In this document: piece by piece, positions 1 to 7,547 of the stretch | How positions within the stretch are numbered: position 1 is the stretch's first letter | Layout of the letters: each line of letters begins with the position of its first letter | Position numbers and translations under genes: made by a program | The notes under the pieces: generated by a model | What the model was told of the DNA's origin: nothing | The model's database searches: none | What the model saw: only the letters and a program-made list of their open reading frames with translations | Assembly: GCA_937967665.1 (NCBI GenBank) | Contig: CALBSZ010000586.1 | Coordinates: 1-7,787 of the forward strand | Source: an uncultured Planctomycetaceae bacterium | GTDB lineage: Bacteria; Planctomycetota; Planctomycetia; Pirellulales; Pirellulaceae | DNA length: 7,787 bases | Reading direction: 5' to 3'

Positions 1-50
1 TCGCAACGAGTTTTCATAGAAGCCACCCTTCTCCGGTTTTAAAACAGAAC
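1..50. other. Non-coding flank, nothing recognised
   Basis: Fifty bases outside the repeat element. They contain only the short palindrome GTTTTAAAAC at 36-45. I see no gene, promoter or terminator that I can support. Confidence 0.5.
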
Positions 51-60
51 CTAGTGCTAC

Positions 61-97
61 AGCGCAGGGTTGACGGTAGCGAAAAGGGGACTGGCTC
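61..97 (+). repeat. Left arm of outer inverted repeat
   Basis: AGCGCAGGGT, a 10-nt linker, then GAAAAGGGGACTGGCTC. It pairs with 253-284; the last 17 bases are a perfect inverted match to 253-269. The linker is five bases longer than in the right arm. Confidence 0.85.
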
Positions 98-141
98 CAT
101 CGTTGTGTTTGGTTCGTCCCGGAAAACCCGGTGGAGCGATG

Positions 142-160
142 GTGCCTGTCCCCCTTTCGC
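142..160 (-). repeat. Left arm of inner inverted repeat
   Basis: GTGCCTGTCCCCCTTTCGC, the inverse of 187-207 with five C and three T where the partner implies four of each, and two fewer bases before the final GC. It can form a stem with the partner around a 26-nt loop. Confidence 0.85.
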
Positions 161-186
161 GGACCAGTATCACCCGTGACTTGTGT

Positions 187-207
187 GCGGGAAAAGGGGA
201 CAGGCAC
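187..207 (+). repeat. Right arm of inner inverted repeat
   Basis: Contains GAAAAGGGGACAGGCAC at 191-207, preceded by GCGG. It is the inverse of 142-160 and differs from the outer motif at only two bases (T/A at the two W positions). Confidence 0.85.
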
Positions 208-252
208 GGCGGACGCGCACGGATTTGCAAGCTGGTACCCGTTTGTATCACC

Positions 253-284
253 GAGCCAGTCCCCTTTTCTCGCGACCCTGCGCT
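253..284 (-). repeat. Right arm of outer inverted repeat
   Basis: GAGCCAGTCCCCTTTTC followed by TCGCGACCCTGCGCT. Its reverse complement matches 61-97 apart from the shorter linker. CCTGCGCTG at 277-285 recurs as a direct repeat at 293-301 (period 16), so this side carries a small tandem duplication that the left side lacks. Confidence 0.85.
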
Positions 285-306
285 GAATGGGGCCTGCGCT
301 GTAGGA

Positions 307-738
307 CTAGGCAGTTGGCGCGGCGAGCAGTTCTTCGAAGTTTTCCAAGTGCCCCTTCAGCGCGCCCAACGTTTCCTCCGCCAGCGATCTGGCATAGGGA
401 GCATGCGTCAGCGACTCGGCACAGGCCTGCACGGTGCGAATGTCGCGCTGGTAGTATTCGATCGTGCGGCGGATCAGGTAGTCGGGAGACAGGTCGTGCA
501 GTGCCGTGTATTCCAGCGGAAACTCGCCGGGCGCCACCACGCCGCCATTCTCCATGATCTGAGCAGCGATACGTTCCGCGAGCCCCTGCAAGTCGGCCAC
601 GGCCTGCTGCATGGTTTCGACGTAGCGGACGTCGCTGGAACGCAACAGCCCCTGCGCGGCGTCGCCTAAATACATCGGCAGGGAATTACGAACGACCGAA
701 AGGACTCGATTCAAAACGGCAACGGTATCCAACGTCAC
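307..738 (-). CDS. Hypothetical all-alpha protein, possibly ferritin-like fold, coupled to nuoN
   Basis: With the GTG start at 738 the product has 143 residues, is soluble and has no signal peptide or membrane helix. I do not recognise a named family. The sequence reads as four helices: about 3-27 (LNRVLSVVRNSLPMYLGDA), 36-64 (QGLAERIAAQIMENGG), 84-110 and 116-139. This order and size, with a Y-containing first helix, an 'LAERI...GG' end to helix 2 and a GHLENFEELL end to helix 4, resembles the ferritin/bacterioferritin/Dps-like bundle. The usual Glu-x-x-His metal ligands are mostly absent: helix 2 lacks the pair, and helix 4 keeps His130 but has Leu127 where bacterioferritin has Glu. If the fold is right it may not bind iron. 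The one-base overlap with nuoN implies co-translation with complex I. The TAG stop falls inside the repeat element downstream. It is probably a real gene of unknown function; the fold is a hypothesis. Confidence 0.75.
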   Translation of the reverse strand: MTLDTVAVLNRVLSVVRNSLPMYLGDAAQGLLRSSDVRYVETMQQAVADLQGLAERIAAQIMENGGVVAPGEFPLEYTALHDLSPDYLIRRTIEYYQRDIRTVQACAESLTHAPYARSLAEETLGALKGHLENFEELLAAPTA

Positions 739-2513
739 TAGCCCCTCAATAACTGGGTTGCGGCCTGCCGGCACAGTTCGTTGATGCCGTTCCAATTCAG
801 CATCAGCAGGATGGTCGGCAAGGTCAGCAACCACACGTACGCCCCTTGCAGCGACACATCCGGGAACTCGAACGGCGTCCGCTCTTCCGGTTCCGGATCC
901 ATGGCCATGACTTTGACGACCCGCAAGTAGTAAAACAGACTGATTGCCGTGTTCAATCCACCGACTACCAGCAGCGCCATCAAGTAGCCTTGACCGGTTG
1001 TCTGCCAGCCTTCGAGCAATGATGCGAAGATCGCGAACTTGCCGAGGAACCCAGCCAGCGGCGGCAGTCCCACCAGGCTGAACAGGATCAGCGACAAGCA
1101 GATGACGATTCCGGGCGAGCGTCGAATCAAGCCGGCGTAGTCGGCAATTTGTTCACTACGAATGGCATTCCGCAGAAACGCCACGATGACGAACGCCCCC
1201 AGGTTCATGAACACGTAAACGAAGATGTACAGGGCGAGTCCGGCAACGGCGTGTTCGGCGCCGCTCGGATTCGATTCGGCCATGGCCAGGACAGCCGGCA
1301 CGGCCATCATCATGTAACCGGCGTGGGCGATCGTCGAATAGGCCAGCAGCCTTTTGATATTCGTTTGCCCATACGCGGCGAGATTGCCGAACGTGCAAGT
1401 GATGACGGCAATGAACGCAATCAACTTTCCGGCAAACGAGCGCACGGGCCCCAGGTCCGAGGCGGCCGGTGCAAGCTCCGGCGTTAGTTCGTCATGTCCC
1501 GGATGATGCATCACGGACACGAACCGATGCAATTCGTCCGCTTCCCAGGCGGTGTCCACCTGCGCCGGTGCCGCGGGCAGCGCGACGCCGGGCGACAACC
1601 GATCCGGAGCCAGGGTACCGAATCCCAGCACAACTCGCAGCAACAGCGCCAGGGCCGCCGCTTTCGAAGCGACACTCAGGAACGCATTCACTTCCGCTGT
1701 GGCGCCTTCGAACACGTCCGGACACCAGAAGTGGAACGGCACGGCCGACAGCTTGAACGCCAGGCCGACGCCAATCATCAGGCCACCTAGCGCCAGCACC
1801 ATTTGCTCTTCGCCCGGCAGCCCGGCCGCAATGCGCGAACCGAGCACAGTCGCCATCGTCGGCAAATGGACTGTATTGAGCACGCCCGCAACCAGGCTGA
1901 TCCCGTAGAGCATGACGCCGGCGGCTCCGGCGCCGTAGACGGAGTACTTCAAGGCCGCTTCGCTGCCCACGCGCCGGCCCTTCATCAAGCCCGCCAGGAC
2001 GTATGACGGCACGCTGGCCATTTCCAGGGCCATGAAAACCATTAACAGGTGGTTGGCAGACGCCATCAGGCACATGCCCAATGTCGCGCCGAGCACCAAA
2101 GAATAAATGTCCGCGCCGTCCTCTTTGTCGGGAATGCCCGACAGGCGGGTGAAGACAATGAACATGACGGCGAACAGCAGCAGGATCCCGCGCATGTAGA
2201 TGGTCAGCGAATCGTAGACCAGCATGCCGGTGAACAGTTCGTATCCCTGAGAAAACTCGCCGCGCAACGCCGTCCACGGGGACGCGAAGTACAGCGACGC
2301 CAGGGCTCCGAGAAACGCGACCATGCTGGGAGGAACCAGTTGCCCCGCGCGAAATAGCCGTAGCAGCAGCAACAGGACAATGGCGACGCAGAGAATCAAC
2401 TCGGGCGCAAACAGCGCCAGGCTGGAATTCGCGGCCCAGTCCCATAAGGCACCCGCGTCACCCTTCGTGTCGCGGATAAGGTGATCAACGATTTGATGTA
2501 GGTCTTTTTCCAC
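738..2513 (-). CDS. nuoN: NADH-quinone oxidoreductase subunit N
   Basis: Antiporter-like pumping subunit nearest NuoK, 591 residues against about 485 in E. coli. Core charged residues are present: Glu164 in FMALEMASVPSYVLAG (E. coli Glu133), Lys254 in LAFKLSAVPFHFWCPDVFEG (Lys217), Lys284 in SVASKAAALALLLR (Lys247), and Lys492 in AGFLGKFAIF (Lys395). The QTNIKRLLAYSTIAHAGYM motif (383-401) is classical. An amphipathic N-terminal extension of about 30 residues precedes helix 1, and a loop of about 60 residues (298-360, with a HHPGHDE patch) separates helices 8 and 9. The start is GTG at 2511-2513. An in-frame TAG (the nuoM stop) lies four codons upstream and the next in-frame ATG is inside the membrane domain, so GTG is the best choice although no strong ribosome site is visible. 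The TAG stop overlaps the next gene's GTG. Confidence 0.96.
   Translation of the reverse strand: MEKDLHQIVDHLIRDTKGDAGALWDWAANSSLALFAPELILCVAIVLLLLLRLFRAGQLVPPSMVAFLGALASLYFASPWTALRGEFSQGYELFTGMLVYDSLTIYMRGILLLFAVMFIVFTRLSGIPDKEDGADIYSLVLGATLGMCLMASANHLLMVFMALEMASVPSYVLAGLMKGRRVGSEAALKYSVYGAGAAGVMLYGISLVAGVLNTVHLPTMATVLGSRIAAGLPGEEQMVLALGGLMIGVGLAFKLSAVPFHFWCPDVFEGATAEVNAFLSVASKAAALALLLRVVLGFGTLAPDRLSPGVALPAAPAQVDTAWEADELHRFVSVMHHPGHDELTPELAPAASDLGPVRSFAGKLIAFIAVITCTFGNLAAYGQTNIKRLLAYSTIAHAGYMMMAVPAVLAMAESNPSGAEHAVAGLALYIFVYVFMNLGAFVIVAFLRNAIRSEQIADYAGLIRRSPGIVICLSLILFSLVGLPPLAGFLGKFAIFASLLEGWQTTGQGYLMALLVVGGLNTAISLFYYLRVVKVMAMDPEPEERTPFEFPDVSLQGAYVWLLTLPTILLMLNWNGINELCRQAATQLLRG
742..747 (-). 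promoter_or_regulatory. Ribosome binding site deciding the start of the gene after nuoN
   Basis: GAGGGG within the last codons of nuoN precedes a TAGTG junction in which the nuoN stop and the next GTG share one base. Spacing from GAGG to GTG is 5 nt. This favours GTG at 738 over the upstream in-frame ATG at 834, which would force a 97-nt overlap with nuoN, and over the TTG at 732. Confidence 0.6.
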
Positions 2514-2522
2514 GTTCGAACT

Positions 2523-4421
<1,899 letters not shown>

Positions 4422-4428
4422 GCCGTTA

Positions 4429-4433
4429 CCTTC
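4429..4433 (-). promoter_or_regulatory. Ribosome binding site of nuoM
   Basis: GAAGG lies in the 21-bp nuoL-nuoM gap, 7 nt upstream of the ATG at 4419-4421. It is among the clearest Shine-Dalgarno sequences in the window and supports the chosen nuoM start. Confidence 0.7.
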
Positions 4434-4442
4434 ACGCCGCCG

Positions 4443-7202
4443 TTAGCCGGCCAGCGTGGGATTCCAAAAGAAACTAATCAAAACAAAAATCGCAATCGAC
4501 GCGATTACGATGAACATCACATACTGACGGATACTACCCGTTTGAACTCGACGCAACGAAAGGCCCGTGGCAAACATGCAGCGGGCCAGCAGGTTGACCA
4601 GGCCATCCACGATCGTGCGGTCCGCCAGCCAGTCCCATGCATCGGCGAAACGCCGCGTCAAACGCGCGACGTTGTCAATCAGCCAGTCGATGCAACCGCG
4701 GTACACAGCCGACAACCAGCCGGACACAACGTGGGTCGGTTTAATGAAGACGATTTCATAAAGTTCGTCGAACCACCACTTGTTCACCAGGAAACTGTAA
4801 ATGGGACGAAACTGCTTGCGCGCTTCGTCGGGATTCAACTTACCCCAGCAATACATCACCGTTGCCAGAGCAATCCCTAGCAGGGCCGTGGCAGTGGCCA
4901 GCAACGTCACGGGTACCACGATCTTGAACAACTGTGCCGGCAGGTGCGCCCAGTGTTCATCCGGCCAGGTCATTTGCCGGCCGGCGATGGTCGTACGCAC
5001 GTGGGCGGCGATGCCGTCCGGACGCGATTGCTCCAACAAGCCCTTGAGCGTGTAACGAAAACCGGTTCCCTGACTCCAGTCCGCCAGGAACAACGACACC
5101 ACCAGCACCAGCGCGGTGAGCCCGATCGGAACGTAAGGCAGCCGGCTGGGACGATCGTGGTCGTGGCCGTGATCGTGGTGATCGTCGTGCCCGTGATCGG
5201 CCTCAGCAGTTTTGGGCCGGAACAGTACGTAGGCGGAGATGAGTCCCGCGACGCAAACACCCACCAGTGCTTCGGGCCAGAGCTTGGTCCACGCTACCGT
5301 TGTCGCAAACACGGACAGCAGGATCAACGGCAGGTACATCACCTTGGGCGACTCGTGCGCGTGATCGTAACGCTCCTGGTTCTTCGGCTTGCCCGCGAAC
5401 GTCATGTACCACATCCGGAACATGTAGAACGCGGTAATGGCAGCGCCGCCCGCGGCCGCGCAGAAGAACAAGGCTCCCCAGAACGACGTGTTCATGCCCA
5501 TGTAGGCATAGGCCTGTTCCAGGATGGCGTCTTTGGAGCTGTAGCCGCTGAACCCGACCACAAACGGAATGCTGATGCCGGCAATCGCCAGGCAACCGAT
5601 CAACATCGTGTACGCCGTGACCGGCATCTTCTTGCGCAGGCCGCCCATTTCGGTCATCTCATTCGAATGGACCGCGTGGATGACCGATCCCGAGCACATG
5701 AACAACAAGCTCTTGAAGAACGCGTGTGTAATCAAGTGCAGCAAACCTGCCAGCCAGCCGCCGACGCCCAGCGCCAGCATCATGTATCCCAGCTGACTGA
5801 TCGTGGAGTAGGCGAGCACGCGTTTGATATCGGTGGCGGTAATGGCGATCGTGGCTCCGATGAACAGCGTGATGCAACCGACGATGGCGATCACCAGCAG
5901 TACCTCCGGAGCAAACACCGGGAAGAAGCGCGCGACCAGGTAAACGCCGGCCGAGCCCATGGTCGCCGAGTGAACCAGGGAGGAAAGGGGGGTCGGTCCT
6001 TGCATGGCGTCGGGAAGACAGACATGGAGAGGAAATTGAGCGCTCTTGCCGACGCAGCCACAGAAAATACCGAGGCCGCCGATCAGCAGGAGACCGTAGC
6101 CGAATCCTTTGCCGTCGTTGTTTTCGCCAGCGCGCCAGCCCGCCAGTTCGCTCTGCACGGCGTTGTCCAGCGCGGTGGTTGTGAGTCCCGGATTTTCGCG
6201 AACGATTTCCGCGACCTTTTCGCGGGCCGCCAGCTTCACCATGCCGTCCGGGGCGATGAGTTCGCCGGCGTGCGCCTGGCCAAGCGGATGATGGTGTTCG
6301 TCGGGGCGCACCTGGCTGAAGATTCCCGGCTGGCCGTCGATATCGCCGAACGCGAATGTTCCGCAGCCAGCCCACAGGGCCATGAGTCCAATGATCATGC
6401 CAAAGTCGCCCACGCGGTTGGCGATGAACGCCTTGTTGGCCGCGTTCGATGCGCTCTTACGTTCCACGTAGAACCCGATCAAGAAGTACGAGCAGACGCC
6501 GACAAGCTCCCAGAAAACGAAGACCATCGCGATATTACCCGCCAGTACCAGTCCCAGCATGCTGAAACAGAACAGCGAGAGGTACTGAAAGAAACGCGGA
6601 AAGCGGCCGGGACGGGTCAGGTGGGAACCGTCGGACAGGGTCACTTCGTGATCCGTTATGTCATGCAACTCGTCATGCATGTAGCCGATGGCGTAAAAGT
6701 GAATGCACGATGCGATCAGCGTGACCATGCAGAACATGCAGATGGTCAGTGAATCGATGTAATAGCTGATCGTGACCCGCAAGTCGCCGAACTTGCCGAG
6801 CACGTAATAGTCGCCCGTGTAGGCGATCTTGGCTGCGTGACCGTGGTCGTGGCCATGATCTTCACCATGATCTTCGGCGAACGAGGCCAGGCTGGCGGGC
6901 ACGCCCCCGGCAGGCGCGCTGTGGTGGGCGTGGCCCGGTTCCGCGTGCGGTTCGGCAGGATGCGAGTCATGATGTTCGGTTTCATCGTGTCCGCCGTGGC
7001 CCGTGGATGGCGGGTGCGAGGGCAGCCACAGAAAGATCAGGCAAACGAACGACAGGACGCCCGCCCCCACGATCGCGCTCGTGGCAACATACGCGCCGCC
7101 AATACCGGCTTTGCCCATCCAGTTGCCGAAGCAGAGGATGAGAAAAAACGATATCAACGGCAGCAAGACCGCCGTGCCTAACAGGACAGGTAGTAGTTCC
7201 AT
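4443..7202 (-). CDS. nuoL: NADH-quinone oxidoreductase subunit L, oversized with histidine-rich loops
   Basis: Distal antiporter-like proton-pumping subunit of complex I, 919 residues against about 613 in E. coli. The core is intact: Glu232 in FWELVGVCSYFLIGFY (E. coli Glu144), Asp266 in NRVGDFG (Asp178), Lys386 in VGKSAQFPL (Lys229), His493 and Lys497 in THAFFKSLLF (His338, Lys342), and Lys558-Asp559 in SSKDAIL (Lys399-Asp400). Near the C-terminus, the WWFDELYEIVFIKP segment (809-822) begins the long lateral helix, and a last membrane helix spans 894-913. Extra length lies in three places: a His-rich loop at 61-127, a polar loop at 286-366, and an added region at 605-755 holding an extra helix pair around a second His-rich loop. 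Cys395 replaces the usual Trp of the 'plhtWLPDAM' motif. The ATG is fixed by its overlap with the nuoK stop; AAAGG at 7206-7210 lies only 3 nt upstream of it. Confidence 0.97.
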   Translation of the reverse strand: MELLPVLLGTAVLLPLISFFLILCFGNWMGKAGIGGAYVATSAIVGAGVLSFVCLIFLWLPSHPPSTGHGGHDETEHHDSHPAEPHAEPGHAHHSAPAGGVPASLASFAEDHGEDHGHDHGHAAKIAYTGDYYVLGKFGDLRVTISYYIDSLTICMFCMVTLIASCIHFYAIGYMHDELHDITDHEVTLSDGSHLTRPGRFPRFFQYLSLFCFSMLGLVLAGNIAMVFVFWELVGVCSYFLIGFYVERKSASNAANKAFIANRVGDFGMIIGLMALWAGCGTFAFGDIDGQPGIFSQVRPDEHHHPLGQAHAGELIAPDGMVKLAAREKVAEIVRENPGLTTTALDNAVQSELAGWRAGENNDGKGFGYGLLLIGGLGIFCGCVGKSAQFPLHVCLPDAMQGPTPLSSLVHSATMGSAGVYLVARFFPVFAPEVLLVIAIVGCITLFIGATIAITATDIKRVLAYSTISQLGYMMLALGVGGWLAGLLHLITHAFFKSLLFMCSGSVIHAVHSNEMTEMGGLRKKMPVTAYTMLIGCLAIAGISIPFVVGFSGYSSKDAILEQAYAYMGMNTSFWGALFFCAAAGGAAITAFYMFRMWYMTFAGKPKNQERYDHAHESPKVMYLPLILLSVFATTVAWTKLWPEALVGVCVAGLISAYVLFRPKTAEADHGHDDHHDHGHDHDRPSRLPYVPIGLTALVLVVSLFLADWSQGTGFRYTLKGLLEQSRPDGIAAHVRTTIAGRQMTWPDEHWAHLPAQLFKIVVPVTLLATATALLGIALATVMYCWGKLNPDEARKQFRPIYSFLVNKWWFDELYEIVFIKPTHVVSGWLSAVYRGCIDWLIDNVARLTRRFADAWDWLADRTIVDGLVNLLARCMFATGLSLRRVQTGSIRQYVMFIVIASIAIFVLISFFWNPTLAG
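5142..5213 (-). other. Histidine/acid-rich loop 2 of NuoL (codes residues 664-687)
   Basis: Seven His and five Asp fall within residues 670-683 (HGHDDHHDHGHDHD). The run is bounded by two hydrophobic segments, 646-663 and 688-708, that look like membrane helices with no counterpart in E. coli NuoL. Counting helices, this loop should lie on the cytoplasmic side, opposite loop 1; this is a prediction from hydrophobicity by eye. The DNA on the plus strand is a GTG/ATC-rich simple-sequence stretch, so the loop length could vary by replication slippage. Confidence 0.75.
6837..7022 (-). other. Histidine/acid-rich loop 1 of NuoL (codes residues 61-122)
   Basis: Between membrane helix 2 (ends near residue 60) and the conserved beta-hairpin/helix 3 (from about residue 132), the protein carries a low-complexity stretch with 15 His between residues 63 and 122, mixed with Asp, Glu, Pro, Gly and Ala. 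It ends in the repeats EDHGEDHGHDHGH. E. coli NuoL has a much shorter linker here. By comparison with the E. coli topology the loop would face the periplasm. Such His/Asp-rich runs commonly bind Zn, Ni or Cu in other proteins, but that role here is inference only. Confidence 0.8.
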
Positions 7203-7537
7203 CAGCCTTTCAATTCGTCCGCTTGATCAATGTCAATCGAGGCGTGGTTGTTGTAGTAATTCAAGGCGATCGCCAGCGCGACGGCCGCTTCCGCGGCTGC
7301 CAGCACAATCACAAACAGCGCCATTAACTGCCCGTCCAATCCCAGTGATTCCGGACGCAGGTACTTGCTTCCAAAGGCAATGAAATTGATGTTGGCCCCG
7401 TTCAAGACCAACTCCACGCCCATCAACACGCCCAAAACGTTGCGTTTGGTAGCCATGCACACGGCGCCGGTGACAAACAGGATGGCACCCACGGCCATGT
7501 AGTGCGAAACGGTAATGATTCCCAATAAGCTAAACAT
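7202..7537 (-). CDS. nuoK: NADH-quinone oxidoreductase subunit K
   Basis: Complete 111-residue protein, close to the usual ~100 residues. Three membrane helices are visible at about residues 10-30, 34-56 and 70-94. The two membrane glutamates needed for proton transfer are present: Glu42 in GVELVLN (E. coli Glu36) and Glu83 in AAAEAAV (E. coli Glu72). The loop between helices 2 and 3 is about five residues longer than in E. coli. The C-terminal end SIDIDQADELKG matches the family ending NLNIDSVSEMRG. NuoK sits between NuoJ and NuoN in the membrane arm and contributes to the central charged axis. The ATG at 7535-7537 has only a weak GGA ribosome site (7544-7546). The gene overlaps nuoL by one base (TGATG), so translation of the two is probably coupled. 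Confidence 0.97.
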   Translation of the reverse strand: MFSLLGIITVSHYMAVGAILFVTGAVCMATKRNVLGVLMGVELVLNGANINFIAFGSKYLRPESLGLDGQLMALFVIVLAAAEAAVALAIALNYYNNHASIDIDQADELKG

Positions 7538-7547
7538 CTTGAATCCG

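Larger units (their letters stand above)
51..310. mobile_element. Nested inverted-repeat element (MITE/REP-like), no coding capacity
   Basis: The stretch after the last gene is an ordered palindrome. The outermost arms 51-68 and 293-310 are inverted copies with 17 of 18 bases matching. Inside them sit four copies of a 17-nt motif GAAAAGGGGACWGGCWC in alternating orientation: plus at 81-97, minus at 142-158 (imperfect), plus at 191-207, minus at 253-269. The outer pair has the ACTGGCTC ending and the inner pair ACAGGCAC. Spacers between outer and inner motifs are nearly equal (44 and 45 nt). Both ends are CTAG, readable either as part of the arm or as a 4-bp target duplication. No transposase is present, so it would be non-autonomous. 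Related GGGGACAGGCAC repeats are, from memory, common in planctomycete and deltaproteobacterial genomes. It could also act as a hairpin at the operon end. Confidence 0.7.

Noticed and set aside
36..45. GTTTTAAAAC palindrome as an operator or terminator
   Set aside because: Ten bases of A/T palindrome with no promoter, no gene to regulate inside the window and no following T tract.
81..269. Classical intrinsic terminator for the operon
   Set aside because: The stems are strong, but the T/A runs are inside the stems and not just after them. A role in ending transcription or protecting mRNA is possible but not shown by the sequence.
51..310. CRISPR array made of the four 17-nt motifs
   Set aside because: The copies alternate in orientation and form nested palindromes; CRISPR repeats are direct, longer and evenly spaced.
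70..669. Plus-strand open frame running through the repeat element into the last gene
   Set aside because: Its first part is palindromic repeat DNA and the rest is antisense to the nuoN-coupled gene; there is no ribosome site or recognisable domain.
739..834. Upstream ATG start for the gene after nuoN, adding 32 residues
   Set aside because: It would overlap nuoN by 97 nt; the added residues do not look like the rest of the protein, and a better GTG with a GAGGGG site sits at the nuoN stop.
5150..5198. Simple-sequence repeat as a stand-alone DNA repeat
   Set aside because: The GTG/ATC-rich run simply encodes the Gly-His-Asp loop of NuoL; it is recorded there.
4944..6752. Long plus-strand open frame of about 600 codons opposite nuoL
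   Set aside because: It is the antisense shadow of a GC-rich, clearly genuine nuoL. The translation is rich in Arg, Gln, His and Asp with no membrane or domain pattern.
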